Made by a program: the position numbers and the translations under genes. From the NCBI GenBank assembly GCA_016647705.1, contig CM028335.1:16637905-16701904 (forward strand): 64,000 nucleotides of DNA. Direction: 5' to 3'. Every line of letters begins with the position of its first letter. The stretch's first letter is position 1. The notes beneath the pieces are model-generated. The model was given only the letters and a program-made list of their open reading frames with translations, did not search any database and was not told where the DNA came from. This document shows positions 21,901 to 32,616 of the stretch, in pieces. Origin of the DNA: Eucommia ulmoides (Eukaryota > Streptophyta > Magnoliopsida > Garryales > Eucommiaceae).

Positions 21901-23896
21901 TGCCTACGCAGCTATTTTGATTTTTCAATCAAATTGGAAAAATCTCTCAACAATCGATAACATCAATAATCTCTCTTCTTGTTTTTCAAAAAATTTCAAT
22001 CAACCACATTGTGTCACTTCCAATTTTAATTTTCAACACATTCTTAATTAAAAAATCTTTAAAAAATTCAAGAAAAAAAAATACAAATTTTCACAAATTT
22101 CAAAAACTGTTCCTGAAAAATATTTTCGAACTTTTCAAAAAACTGTTTTCGAATTCTAAACCAAATAGACCCTACATTGTTCTAATAAATATCCATACCG
22201 TGATTAAGTCAGATATACCACGAACACCTTGTCGAAGAATATCATCAGCCAGGTTAAATGCATCAGTTACGGGAGTAGATGGAGAAACCGCGGTCAGTAA
22301 CTTGTCATTTGGGATGATAATCAATGTGTCAACATTTTCTCTCAGAGAAGCAATGCCTTCTTGGGCTTGAACTGCTCTCCTTCTTCCCTCAAAAGAGAAA
22401 GGGGTGGTGACAATGCCCACAGTCAATATGCCCAACGACTTGGCGACACCAGCAATCACTGGAGCAGCACCAGTGCCTGTTCCTCCACCCATTCCAGCCT
22501 GCAAATTGATTAATATAAAATGTTATGCATATAATTGGAATACAATTTCGAGAAAATTGGGGAGACATTATTGATAATGCATTAGTATGTTTGCGTGTCT
22601 GAGAGAGAGAGAGAGAGAGAGAGCAAATTAATTTGGAGGTGCAGGATTTTGTCCAGTGGTTTCTCTTAGGAACTGTTTGGGTAGACATTGAGTGTTGGTT
22701 TAGCAACCTAATTAAGGATCTAAAACCGTGGCATGAAACTCAAAATCAATATTTGGTGCACCCAAGATGAGCGCCAAACGGATTATAGCACTAAGAAAAA
22801 TGACTTTGTCTATGCACACTTTCCTACTGAACGCAAAGTCATCACAAATTTGTAAGGATTTCAAAACAATGGCCGATCTATTTACAATTGAGGGGTCCAT
22901 CAAACTAACGTTTTTATACTTGAAAAAAATAATCTAAAACTTCATATGAGCCCCCATTAATTTATATAAACTTCCATTAAAGAAAGAAAAAAGAAAAGGC
23001 AAATTAGTTCCGTCTTAACCAAATTTGTAAATCTATCACTGTTCAAGATGTTCTATGCCCATGGCCAATGTAATTGGATATAAGGATTTAAAATGGAAAA
23101 AGTATAACTTAAATCTAGAATCTACTCATTTCAAATGCGTTCATCAAAACACAGCCTTAAAGAAATAATAGTACTCCTTTTCAAGAAAATAAAACAAGCC
23201 CTTAATTGAACCACACACCAGTTTATGCTGGAAACATTAGGAATTGACAATGCAGAAGAAACTCAAACTTACAGTCACAAAGACCATATCAGCACCGTGA
23301 ACTGCTTCTTCTATGGCTTCTTTGCTTTCTTTCGCAGCATTCATGCCAATATCTGGATTCCCACCAGCTCCAAGCCCTCTGGTAAGCTCATGTCCGATTT
23401 GTAACCTGTGCCCAGACAACACAGGCGATATTCTCATGGCTTGAACATCAGTGTTCACAATCCAGAACTCAACACCCTTCATCGAACTCTCTATCATTCG
23501 ATTTACAGCATTTGATCCACCCCCTCCAACACCAATGACTTTAATTTTAGCCTCGTTGTAATTGCTCGAACTCGATGAGTCACTCAAGCCTTCGGTTAAA
23601 TTGTTACTTGAACTGTCCCGAGTAGGGTTCGTGATTGTGTTGTTTCTTTCTCCTCTAAGCATAAAAATTTCGGGGTGAAGATTAAGGAATGGGTCTTTAC
23701 TGTGACACTTAAATTGAGACCGACTTGAAGCAGCTTTATGATTGAAATTTAACACAGTCTTTTCATCAAACACCTTCATGGCGCCTACTTTACCGAAATG
23801 ATTCTCCCTGGGAACACTACCTCCAAAACCAGTTAGTAACATCACTGTATTCTGCGTCTCGGGAGGTCTAAAACACGGGGATAAACAGGTCGCCAT
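15521..23896 (-). CDS. FTSZ2: Plastid division protein FtsZ2 (7 coding exons)
   Basis: Tubulin-like GTPase that forms the stromal Z ring for chloroplast division together with FtsZ1. Minus-strand coding exons: 23,273-23,896; 22,199-22,498; 21,390-21,480; 17,206-17,330; 17,027-17,119; 16,232-16,294; 15,521-15,649. All six introns are GT-AG and phases agree, giving 474 codons, close to Arabidopsis FtsZ2-1. Residues 1-70 or so form a transit-peptide-like region. GTP-binding glycines are at 122-127 and the tubulin signature GGGTGTG begins exon 2 (residues 212-218). The T7-loop NVDFAD is at 314-319 (exon 3), and the ARC6-binding type C-terminus EIPDFLRKK is in the last exon. The C-terminal tail identifies FtsZ2 and not FtsZ1. 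The start was placed at MATCLSPCF, as in homologs; an in-frame ATG lies five codons upstream. Odd points: intron 3 is about 4.1 kb and full of transposons, exon 5 ends DPTISEK where relatives have DPALSGQ, and exon 4 has LTLLE for LTLFE. Expression is unknown. Confidence 0.93.
15846..16117. mobile_element. MITE (GTGGCGTTTGTTTA ends) in FTSZ2 intron 6
   Basis: The left end 'gtggcgtttgttta' and the right end 'taatcaaacaccacc' are imperfect inverted repeats. The interior is rich in 'ctgtttcc', 'ggaacataaac' and 'gaacag' words shared with the copies at 17,373 and 21,581. It contains a run of 30 C. The ends look hAT-like, but no target duplication could be fixed, so the superfamily is open. Confidence 0.55.
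15939..15968 (+). repeat. Poly-C tract, 30 bases (G30 on the FTSZ2 sense strand)
   Basis: An uninterrupted C run lies inside the intron-6 MITE. On the transcribed RNA of FTSZ2 it would be a G run able to form quadruplex structure. The exact length in the genome is likely unreliable because of sequencing slippage. Confidence 0.9.
16480..16841 (-). mobile_element. TRIM (mini LTR element) in FTSZ2 intron 5
   Basis: Two direct repeats of about 140 bases (16,480-16,619 and 16,697-16,841) each start TGTTGT and end CCAACA on the plus strand. They share 'tagggtggtctt', 'ccaaaaactagctcat' and 'aatgtgggataaa'-like words. A 77-base interior separates them. On the minus strand the interior ends 'gagggagagat' just before TGTTGG, a polypurine tract at an LTR start, so the element is oriented like the gene. 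It has no coding capacity and no obvious 5-bp duplication. This layout is the TRIM class of non-autonomous LTR elements. Confidence 0.7.
17373..18229. mobile_element. MITE in FTSZ2 intron 3, interrupted by a Harbinger MITE
   Basis: The left end 'ggtggcgtttgttta' continues, after the Harbinger insertion, as 'gtgtttatgttccc', just as in the 21,581 copy. The right end is 'aacaccaaacaaa'. The interior shows the same 'ctgtttctgtttcc' and 'gaacataaca' words as the other two family members in this gene. Confidence 0.5.
17387..18023. mobile_element. PIF/Harbinger (Tourist-like) MITE with TTA duplication
   Basis: Terminal inverted repeats 'ggtgtcgtttggtaacc' and 'ggttaccaaacggggcc' bracket the element, with TTA on both sides (17,384-17,386 and 18,024-18,026). 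A TTA duplication and GTTTGGTAAC-type ends fit PIF/Harbinger. The centre (about 17,590-17,815) is extremely rich in CCGGCG words, unlike anything nearby. The overlapping open frames there are a by-product of that composition. Confidence 0.8.
18830..21321 (-). mobile_element. Deleted Ty1/Copia element in FTSZ2 intron 3
   Basis: Two 171-base LTRs (18,830-19,000 and 21,151-21,321) differ at about 15 positions by eye, indicating an insertion probably a few million years old. On the minus strand the order after the 5' LTR is an integrase C-terminal region (about 21,130-20,880), reverse transcriptase pieces (about 20,840-19,800) and a reverse transcriptase end plus RNase H with the 'SRSS.EAEF' motif (19,790-19,250). 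A polypurine tract 'gagggtggag' comes next to the 3' LTR. Gag, protease and most of integrase are absent and the rest is broken several times. The element lies in the same orientation as the gene. Target duplication was not resolved. Confidence 0.85.
21581..21795. mobile_element. MITE in FTSZ2 intron 2
   Basis: Ends 'ggtgcttgtttag' and 'ctaaaccaacgccacc' form an imperfect inverted repeat around 215 bases. The interior is full of 'ctgttcc', 'agaacagaaac' and 'gtttatgttcc' words. It is the same family as the MITEs in introns 3 and 6. Confidence 0.55.
22603..22622 (+). repeat. (GA)n microsatellite in FTSZ2 intron 1
   Basis: About ten GA dinucleotides lie within intron 1 (22,499-23,272). The rest of that intron shows nothing recognisable. 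Confidence 0.8.
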
Positions 23897-24390
23897 TGCA
23901 GAAAAACACAAAATTCTTTTGAATGTAATTTGATTAGACTACCACAGCCGGATAAACGAACCAGATTGAATGTATCTGAAAAAGCATTTTGAAATTCACT
24001 TCCGTTTCCTGCTAATCAAAAGTAAGAAATAGAGGAATATCCAGATATAATTAGCAAAAGAACCTAGTTAGGAAAGACGCGTTTAATCTAGAGCACTGAA
24101 TCCCATATAACATGGAACACCACAAATTTCACAGAGCATAACAACATTGAGATAAACAGCAACCAAATATAGAAATGCACTACAATGCGCCATAAAATCG
24201 AGCGAAAATTGGAGAAAGGAACCACTAACAAATGCACAGCACCTGAAAACAGCAAGAAAGAAGAACAAGAAAAGCCAAACCTTTAAGGAAGGAGGGTTGG
24301 GGAGCCGCTAGAAAAAGCAGAAACAGCGATAAATCTGGACCTTTTGGTTTGTTTTCTGGAATTTGGACTCTTCACTGACTCCCACCTGTA
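23897..24390 (-). promoter_or_regulatory. FTSZ2 5' UTR/promoter-proximal region
   Basis: The region directly upstream of FTSZ2 is less repetitive than its surroundings. On the minus strand a donor-like 'aaaggtttgg' near 24,280 and an acceptor-like 'ttagcag' near 24,010 could define a 5' UTR intron, which is inferred only. I see no firm TATA box. Confidence 0.3.
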
Positions 24391-24954
24391 AATTTGATTC
24401 AAGAGGTTGTGAATTTTAGGTTGAGCACTACAAATTTTAAATTTTTATATATATTATATAATTAGTGTACTATGTGAAAATTTACATAATTGTAATTTTT
24501 ATATAAAATTTACAATAATTTTTATTGCGTTATTGTTACTTCACCTTTAATAGAATTATTATTTTTTTTTTAAATAATTTTTTTTTAAAAAAAAATCAAG
24601 ATAAATTTCATTTTAGATCATCTAAGTATTGATATATTTCTATATTGTCTAATAACTTTATTGTCTTTCAGTTTAAACCCTCTGAGTATTAACGTAATTT
24701 TAAAAAGTCTTTCTGTTAAATTTTTTATCCAAACTGACGGAAAACAATCATGTGCATTGCACATGCCATTTTAAGGGGTATGATATTTTTTTTTTTTTTT
24801 TTTTCCTTTCCTCCTTCTTCCTTTGATCTATCCTCTCTTTCTGTCTTCACCTCTCAGCTTCATTACTGCCATAGTCCCACGTCCACCTCTATAGCCCCCA
24901 TTATCCACCTCCATAAGCCTTGTCGTCCACCTCCATAGCCCCTCAAATTGTCTG
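24391..24954. other. Intergenic spacer upstream of FTSZ2
   Basis: AT-rich DNA with a T run (24,787-24,804) and a 17-base palindrome CATGTGCATTGCACATG (24,749-24,765). 'cgtccacctc/catagcccc' words repeat near 24,880-24,940. No gene is seen. Confidence 0.5.
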
Positions 24955-27568
24955 TGAAGACTGAATTGAGCTCAATTGTCCAATATCCACGTCATCTTAG
25001 ACAATACTGCTAAGTGCAGAATCTCATCTTTTGTAGATAGGTTGTGGATACAATCAAATCTTGGTCGATGAGGAAGTTAAGCATAAGATTGTATTCATTA
25101 TGCCATAGGGCGTATTCTGTTTCCGGGATATGCCTTTCAGACTTAAAAATGTCGGAGAAACTTATCAAAGGACTATGACAACTCTCTTTAACGACATGAT
25201 TCATAAATAAATGGAAGTCTATATGGAAAACATGATCGTTAAATCCTAAGAAGACGAAGATTATAGAGAACACATGAAGAAGATGTTTGTTCGTCTTTGA
25301 AAATTCCAACAAAAGCTCAACCCAACCAAGTGTGCATTCGGGGTAATATCAAGAAAAGCTATTAGGCTTCATGGTAAAACGTTAGGGCATCGAAATTGAC
25401 CTTGCCAAGACCAAAGTCATAATCAAAATTCTAGCCCTGAAAACAGAAAAAGAGATCCGCGGTTTTCTCAGAAGAATAAATTTTATCGCCCGAATTATCT
25501 CCCAGTTAACGGTAACCTGTGAACTGATCTTCAAGTTGCGAAGAAAAGAGTCAAGAGGAAAGTAGAATGATAAGTGTCAGGCAGCCTTAGACAAGATCAA
25601 GGCTTACTTGATGAACCATTTTGTCTTGGTACCACCCTAGCAAGGGCTTCCCCTGTTGTTGTTGTATCGTACCGTCTTGAAGAGTTCTATGGGGGCAATG
25701 TTGGGTTAACACGACAACTTGGGAAAGAGAGAGCAAACAATCTACTACATCAGCAAAAAGTTTACCTTGTACGAAGAAAAACATTCGGTACTAGAACAAA
25801 CCTTTTGTGCTTTAGCTACTGCTCATCGGCTGCACCACTATCTCCTACTTTTACCACCTATCTAATCGTTCGGATGGATCCTCTAAAATCTAGTATTGAC
25901 GAGGAGGATCGCCAAATGGCAAACGCTACTAACTGAATTCAACATATTATATGTAACGCAAAAGGCAATCAAATAATAAGTGATCGCTGACCAACTTGCC
26001 GATAATTCGATGGTAGATAATGAAGCAATGGCAACCAAATTCTCGAATGAGTCCATAGCACTCCTAAACAGACATGAAGTAGACAAAGTGTGGAGAATGT
26101 ATTTCGACAGGGCTAGCAACTCAAAGGGAGCCGAGATCGAGGTTGTCCTAATTTTCCGAATAGGACAGTATTTTTCGATAGCAATCAAGCTAAAGTTCAC
26201 AATACAAATAATACCACTAAGTAGGAAGCCCGCATCATGTGACTAGAATTGGCCATTGACAAAAGATGCTAAACTAGTATGATACAACAATCATATGATC
26301 GACTTTTGAAAAAAAATTCAAAGGTCGATTTTAAACATATACCAAGGCGAACGATTTCGCCGACGCCCTTGCAACCTTGACATGCATGATATCTATGATC
26401 AAAGAAAGTGATAAATAAATTCCCATCACAATTGAAGTGTACCGTAAGCTCGTTCATTGCAACCAGATCCAAGCAGAGCAAGAAATAGAACCCGGTATAT
26501 GGATATCAAGAGATTTTTAAAGATTGAGAATACTCGAAATGAGCCGACATCCTACGCTAAATAACCCTGCAAAGATTAACATGTCAGTTCTCATTAAGCG
26601 ATGACACGCTATATAAAAGATCACCCGGCCTAGGCCTCTTGCAATGTATTGCGCTCGAGAAGCAGTACAACTAATGAAAGAGGTACATAGCGGAGTTTAC
26701 GCAACGCACATGATCAGATTCCTGTTATAAAAGAAGATCCTCAGAACCACCTATTTTTGGTTGACAGTGGAAGGTGATTCCATAGACTTCGTGCAGAAAT
26801 GTCACAAGTATCAAGTGCATGGTGACCAAATACACCTATCACCGACATAGTTATATTGTTTGGTGGCCCCGTGGTTTTCCCCAATGTGTAGAATGGATGT
26901 CATCGGTTTGATTACGCTAACAGTGCCAAGTGGGCATCGTTTTATTCTAGTATCTATTGACTACTTCACCAAATGGGTTGAAGTCATTAACCTTACATGT
27001 GTCACGCAGAAGATTGTAACACGGTTTTTCAAGAAAAACTACTTTATCGCGTTATGGAGTACTGTAGGTCCTGATAACAGACAACGCCCAGAATCTCAAA
27101 GGGAAGATGATGATTAAGGCCGTTTACGAGTACTTCAAAGTCGAGCACAAGAATCCATTATCGTACCACCCCAAGATGAACGGAGCAGTAGAGGCAGCAA
27201 ACAAAAATATCAAGAAGATCCTAATAAAAATTATCTATAACCCCAAGAAATGGGATGATATGCTCCCATTCTCTTTAGTGGTCTACCGAACATCGAGTCG
27301 AACCTCAACCGGGGCCACTTCTTATTCGCTAGTCTATGGGAGTAGAAGCAATAATCCCGACCGAAGTAAAAATTATGTCATTAAGAATCTTGATGGAGGC
27401 TGACATAGATGAATCCAAATCGGTGAAGTAGAGGCTAGATCAACGATGCCTAATAGATGAAAATACATGAATTGCCATTGGCCACAAACAATGTTATTAG
27501 CGAAGAATGACCAGAGCTTACAACGAGAAAGTTTGCATGAGAGTCTACAATATAGACAAATTAGTATT
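24955..27568 (+). mobile_element. Tat-lineage Ty3/Gypsy pol remnant (RT, RNase H, integrase)
   Basis: In order on the plus strand: a reverse transcriptase remnant (about 25,030-25,330) with an ending typical of the lineage ('IRGFL' region near 25,450); a first RNase H region (about 25,600-25,920) with 'YLIVRMDPLK'; a second, extra RNase H-like domain ('WRMYFD.ASNSKGA', about 26,090-26,240); and integrase (about 26,640-27,560) with 'FILVSIDYFTKWVE' and 'NGAVEAANKNIKKIL'. Dual RNase H plus these motifs is the hallmark of the Tat/Ogre group. It is badly broken, and gag and both LTRs are not seen next to it. The Copia element at 27,569 interrupts the integrase end. Confidence 0.85.
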
Positions 27569-29890
27569 TGTTGGCCCAGTGAGCTATGCAAGAGGGGGGT
27601 GAATTGGATAATTATAAAAAAAATTGAATAATTTAAATCTTTCAACATTTAATTAATCAAAATAATCAATTTATCCTAAATCAATTATTAATTTTGTTAC
27701 GTAGCAAATAAGTGTTAAATTCTAGGTGCACACTCAAACAAAATATAAAGAAAGTAAATAATACAACATATTAAGATAGTCTTGTCTAATCCAGTCTCTT
27801 GAGCTCCATGGAGATTCGCAACCTCTAAACCCCTGATTCTTTTAACGGTAGGAACCAAACCCATACAATGACTCTTTTCCCAAACTTAGAATCAACCTTT
27901 ATAATTTATCTTTTCCCAAGTTAAGGAAGAACCTTATTTTTTTTCAGGTTAAAGACTAACCTAATTTTATTATAGGAAGAATTATAACATAATCTTTTTA
28001 ACTGGCTAAAGATCAAATATCACCACACTCACAAATATCATTTTTACAGGTAAGAATTGAACATTTATAATTCACTAAAAATTAATTCAATTTAGGAAGA
28101 ATCAAAGCCTAAATTATTTTCAAGGAAAAAGAATAATCTAACCTTTTTATACCTTAGGCAAATATCAAACCTCAATTTTTTCCCGAAAAAGATTGAAACC
28201 CTAGCTACCCTGACTAAATACTGACCCAATCGTGTTTAATCCTCTCAAACTCACAAATACAAAAAAATTATAAGTTTTTTTTCACTTGGAGTTTCTACAA
28301 CCTCAAAACAGTTATACTCAATTAATGTCTCGAAATTTACTAAGTAATAGAATTAAAGTGAGGCAAACTAATATCTGATTATAAATAGAGGTAGGTAGCA
28401 AAAAATTAAGCACGTTATCAGATAATATCACAAAATTATTTTTAAAAGAATTTTTATGCTCTTAAGTTTGAAAATGATTTTTCAAAGATTTAAAATCCAA
28501 GTAATTAACAATAATATGAAATCAAATTTAAGAATAATAATTTGGAAAGATCTTATTAGGAAAACACCGAAATACAAAAATAGGAATGCAAAACAGCATA
28601 GATCGGTGAAGCCAATTCAATGGCGCTTTAGCTCAAGAACTTTGATCGAAAAAATTCTCTTTCGAAATAATCTTAGTAGAAAGATAACTCTCATAAAAGC
28701 ATAGGAACTAATAGTTCTTGATGTTTTGTGATCAAAATTCGCAGGTCTATTCAAATAGATTTAGAGCAAACCCTCCAACAACTAGTTTTCAAATGATAGG
28801 CCTCTAAAAGGCACTTATAGACCCCATATATCATATTTTTTCAATTCTGATGTATTTCATTTAAAATAGATTTTAAATATCTCAATTAAGTCCATAAAAT
28901 ATCTCTTAAACATCAATCACAAAAATAGGAAGTATTTAGTTGCTAAAATTGAGGTAATCTTTAATTATATGTACTAAACCAATAAAGGATATCAAAATAG
29001 ATATACCATATCTTTAGTAATTTCAAATCCTCCGAAATACTCTATTGGAATTGTAAAAAACGGCTAGTAACATCTAATTTTTTTACCAAAACCTTAAAAT
29101 CCTCGAAATCTCAACCAAAATTGTCGGTTGACCGATTGATTCAGCGTGTAAGCAAGGTTTAACCTATACAGGCAGTCGGTTGACCGAACCTCCCATGGTC
29201 GATTGACCGATTGATTCAAGATGTTTTCCAAGCTAAACCAATGCCATAGTCTATTGGCCGATTAACCCACAATTGGTTGACCGATTGATTTAGAGAGTTT
29301 TACCTTTCATTCTCCTACGCCCATCGATTGACTGATCCTCTCCTGGTCAGTTGACCGATCAATGCATGATCTCTCCAATTTTCTCCGAAACCATCCTCCT
29401 TGGGTCAGTTGACCGATTGATGCTGATTGGTCACTTTTTCACTTATTTCAGCTCCAAAACTCCACATTTAAACCCATTAACTGATTGCTTTTCTCGGTTA
29501 ACTCAATTAACTCTAAAATTCAATTTTAAACATTATGCTCACTTAGGTCAATTTTCATTTTTCAATATCACATAGGAGCATATATTTTAACACTAATTAG
29601 GATCCTAAAATTCATCAAATCAAACACACAAAAATATAATTCAATTAATAGTGTTATGCATGATCCTAATTCAGATCACATTAAGAGTATAAGAGTATTC
29701 GAGTTTTTTTACCTAATTTCTTCAGGATCTTTAATACTCTTCATTTCTCTATTGTTCATCTTTGCACTCTTGATATTTTCTTCATCATACAATCTTTAAA
29801 TGTAACTCTTTTTCTGAAACACTCAACAAATTCATTAGTTCCATAAAAAACATCAACCTTTAATTGTCCGTCAAAATTTTGGGATCTACA
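27569..29890 (-). repeat. 3' LTR of the Copia element
   Basis: 2.3 kb. It holds degenerate 'cctaattc..ttttcccag' repeats at about 27,830-28,200 and a palindrome/W-box array at 29,122-29,420. On the minus strand a TATA-like 'tctataagtgcc' lies near 28,815. A polypurine tract (aaaaagggggagat on the minus strand) adjoins it at 29,891-29,905. Confidence 0.85.
29122..29420. promoter_or_regulatory. Array of TCGGTTGACCGA palindromes with W-box cores
   Basis: Six copies of a T-C-R-R-TTGACCGA type motif occur here, at about 29,124, 29,174, 29,197, 29,276, 29,346 and 29,405. The consensus TCGGTTGACCGA is a near-perfect palindrome and contains TTGACC, the WRKY-factor W-box core. The partner LTR has a decayed set at 34,160-34,335, and the related LTR piece at 7,330-7,600 has TCGGTCAACCGA. 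They lie upstream of the probable LTR TATA box. Binding is inferred, not shown. Confidence 0.6.
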
Positions 29891-29905
29891 ATCTCCCCCT
29901 TTTTG

Positions 29906-31439
29906 ATGATAACAATTAACTTTGATATTTTCTTCTAAGCAAAAATGTAACCATGCTCTCCCTAAATCCGAGGACAAGTATTTAACTTATTTAAGCACAA
30001 TCATGAAGATAAATTCAAACGATTCAATAGATATTCAACATAAGCCCAAAAAATCAATAAAACAATTATGATATTCAATAAAGCACAATATAAGCAATTC
30101 AACATAGATCTATCTTTAATCAGTGCAGTACTAAATATCAACTAACTTGTTTAAAGCTCAATTTTACCATTATCTCCCCCTTTGTCAAACAAAATTCTAA
30201 TTTAAATATCAAACATATTATCCACCTTTGTCATCTCAAAAAGTAGAGGCGGAGAACAAAAAACATCACTCTAGACATACATCATTATGCCTAGCCATAC
30301 CTAAACCTCAAATAATTTTCATGAACTTTATCTTTCCCTAGAGGTTTAGTGAAAATATTAACAAGCTAATCGGAGGTATCTAAATTTTCAATATACTTTT
30401 TTTTTTTTTTCAATTTAAGAAACACAAATTATTGCCTCACTTATAAAAACTTCTCCCCTATATAATTGTAAACAAACTAATTCATGCTTAAGAGAACAAA
30501 CTTGAGGCAATTTTAAAAGATCATCAAAATATTTCAACAATGTAGCATGAAATCATATAGTTTCAATTAAGTCAACGTGTTTTACTCATGATACCAATTA
30601 ATATCTTTCCTTGACAGAATAAAAAAACATGCAATCTTTAATGCACTAGGACAACAAGCATATCTCAATGATAATTTATGAAATTGTCAACATAAATCCA
30701 GTGTATACATAAATATGGATAAGTAAATATTTATCTCATAAAATTTTAGTTTCCTTTTAGAATAATAATCATTTACAAAATATGAGATATTAGTTGTATG
30801 CCAGACACTTAATACCTATTAGGATATCTACATGCAATAGTATTAACAGATTGAAATGTCATAAATATTCAGACGATCGTATATATGGTATCATAAATAG
30901 ATTAACACGATTTCATAAAGTGATACCAACCATGTAAGCTTAAATTTATACAATATGCCAGTAAGATAAGATCATGCTAAAAACTGATTTTATCAAATAT
31001 TTCTTAATAACATGTGATACAAGAAATAACCATCACATAACTCAATTCTAATTAATAAATCAGTATTAGTTAATAATAAAATTCCATGTAAGCATATAAT
31101 CAAGGTTATGAATAATTCAAATCAAATAAATGCATCAATCAAATCATTCTTTATTATTTAATTATCTTTAATATTTCAAATAATCAAGATATCATGAAAT
31201 TCAATGATGAATAATTTATAGATAACATGTTTCACATATTTTCAAACACAACTTTTAGCGAATCTCACATACACACATGCAAACTTATCTAATCATCATG
31301 TAATAATTCTAAGACAACTAAGGAACACATAATTTAGCACATATCTTAGAAACCATTACCTAGTTACCTAATCGACATGCTGAACACATCTCTCTTTAAT
31401 AAATTTAATGAACTTAAACTGCGAAGATTTAGGAGTACC
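29906..31439 (-). other. Copia 3' untranslated internal region
   Basis: A strongly AT-rich stretch between the gag remnant and the 3' LTR, with a poly-T run (30,401-30,410). No coding signal is seen, so the pol region that should lie here is absent. Confidence 0.6.
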
Positions 31440-32560
31440 ACTTATACTCTTGGGGACGACTTTTTATTTTTATCTCATTTGTACCAACAATTGATTTGGG
31501 TGCACAATTTCTCTTGGTATATCCGTATCCTCTAAGCCTTTGATTGTTGCCATTTGATTAAATGATATTTCCATTTGCACGTGTCACTTATGGCTTCTTG
31601 GTGATATCCTATCTTGGCTTTGGTACATCTTTTCTGTTTGCACGTGTTGCTTGTGGCTTCTTTGTAACTTCACATCTTGGTTTTGGTACATATTTTCGCT
31701 TTGTACGTGTCATTTGTGGATTCTTGGTGACTTCCCGTCTTGGCTTTGATATATCATTTTCTATTATTCCTTTTGTTCCAGTCTCGATATTATGTAACTC
31801 TGTGCAAGATATTTGTGTAGCGCCCTTTGGTATCAATTTTATTTTGGATCTATTTATGTTAGAAATAAACTTAGGGTTCTTGAATGGACATGATACTTTA
31901 AAATGCACAATCCTATTACAATAATAACATCTTAACTTCGATTGACTATCATAGATAGTACGAGAAGTAAAGTGTGAATCATTTCTAACAATAGCAATAT
32001 TACAATCATTGATTTGTTGTTATGAAGGATGAGACGATGAAACATATCCACTTCCATAGATTGTTTTAAAGGATAAAGAAACATTTTTAGAATTTCTTGA
32101 AATAGAGTTGAGGTCGGATTTTGATTCTTCAAAATTTTTCTTAAGTAAATTAATATTTAATTCAAGATCTAACCTTTTCTTGGAAGCCATATCAAAATCA
32201 TTTTTTAAAATTCTGTTTTCATTTTTCAAGAAAATTCACTTTAGAGAGCAAATTATTTATTTAAAAAATGACATCCGAAAACTCTTTTGTTCCACAATAA
32301 TCATCCAGATGCACTTTAGATTTTTTAACATTTTTTGTTCCATTTTCAAAAGAATCAATTTTTCTTTTTAAACTCAATTTTTTTTTAGCAAAACGAAGTG
32401 TGAGAGAAAGTAATTTTCCATGATAATATGGACATTTTTATTATCATCATCTCCATCACTACCACTAATTCCACAAGAATCATAAATAACATTATCATAT
32501 ATGAATCTATCACCATCAAGAGAGAATACACAAAAAATATTATCGATGGTATGTGCAAGT
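31440..32560 (-). pseudogene. Copia gag-like remnant with zinc knuckle and tandem repeats
   Basis: On the minus strand a CX2CX4HX4C zinc knuckle (C-YY-C-NRIV-H-FKVS-C) lies near 31,888-31,930. A basic region (31,570-31,770) follows, made of three 21-residue repeats with KPR..VTK.P..TR..RK. Upstream (32,020-32,560) is a charged coiled-coil-like stretch. This fits a Sirevirus-type gag. It is a fossil, broken in several places, and no pol follows. Confidence 0.6.
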
Positions 32561-32616
32561 GATTAGTTTAGCTAGGATGTTAAACCTAATCAAGCTAAAA
32601 CCAGTTTTGGTACCAA

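Noticed and set aside
24749-24765. Perfect palindrome CATGTGCATTGCACATG as an operator-like site upstream of FTSZ2
   Set aside because: Isolated, about 850 bases from the start codon, and such short palindromes are frequent; no second copy seen.
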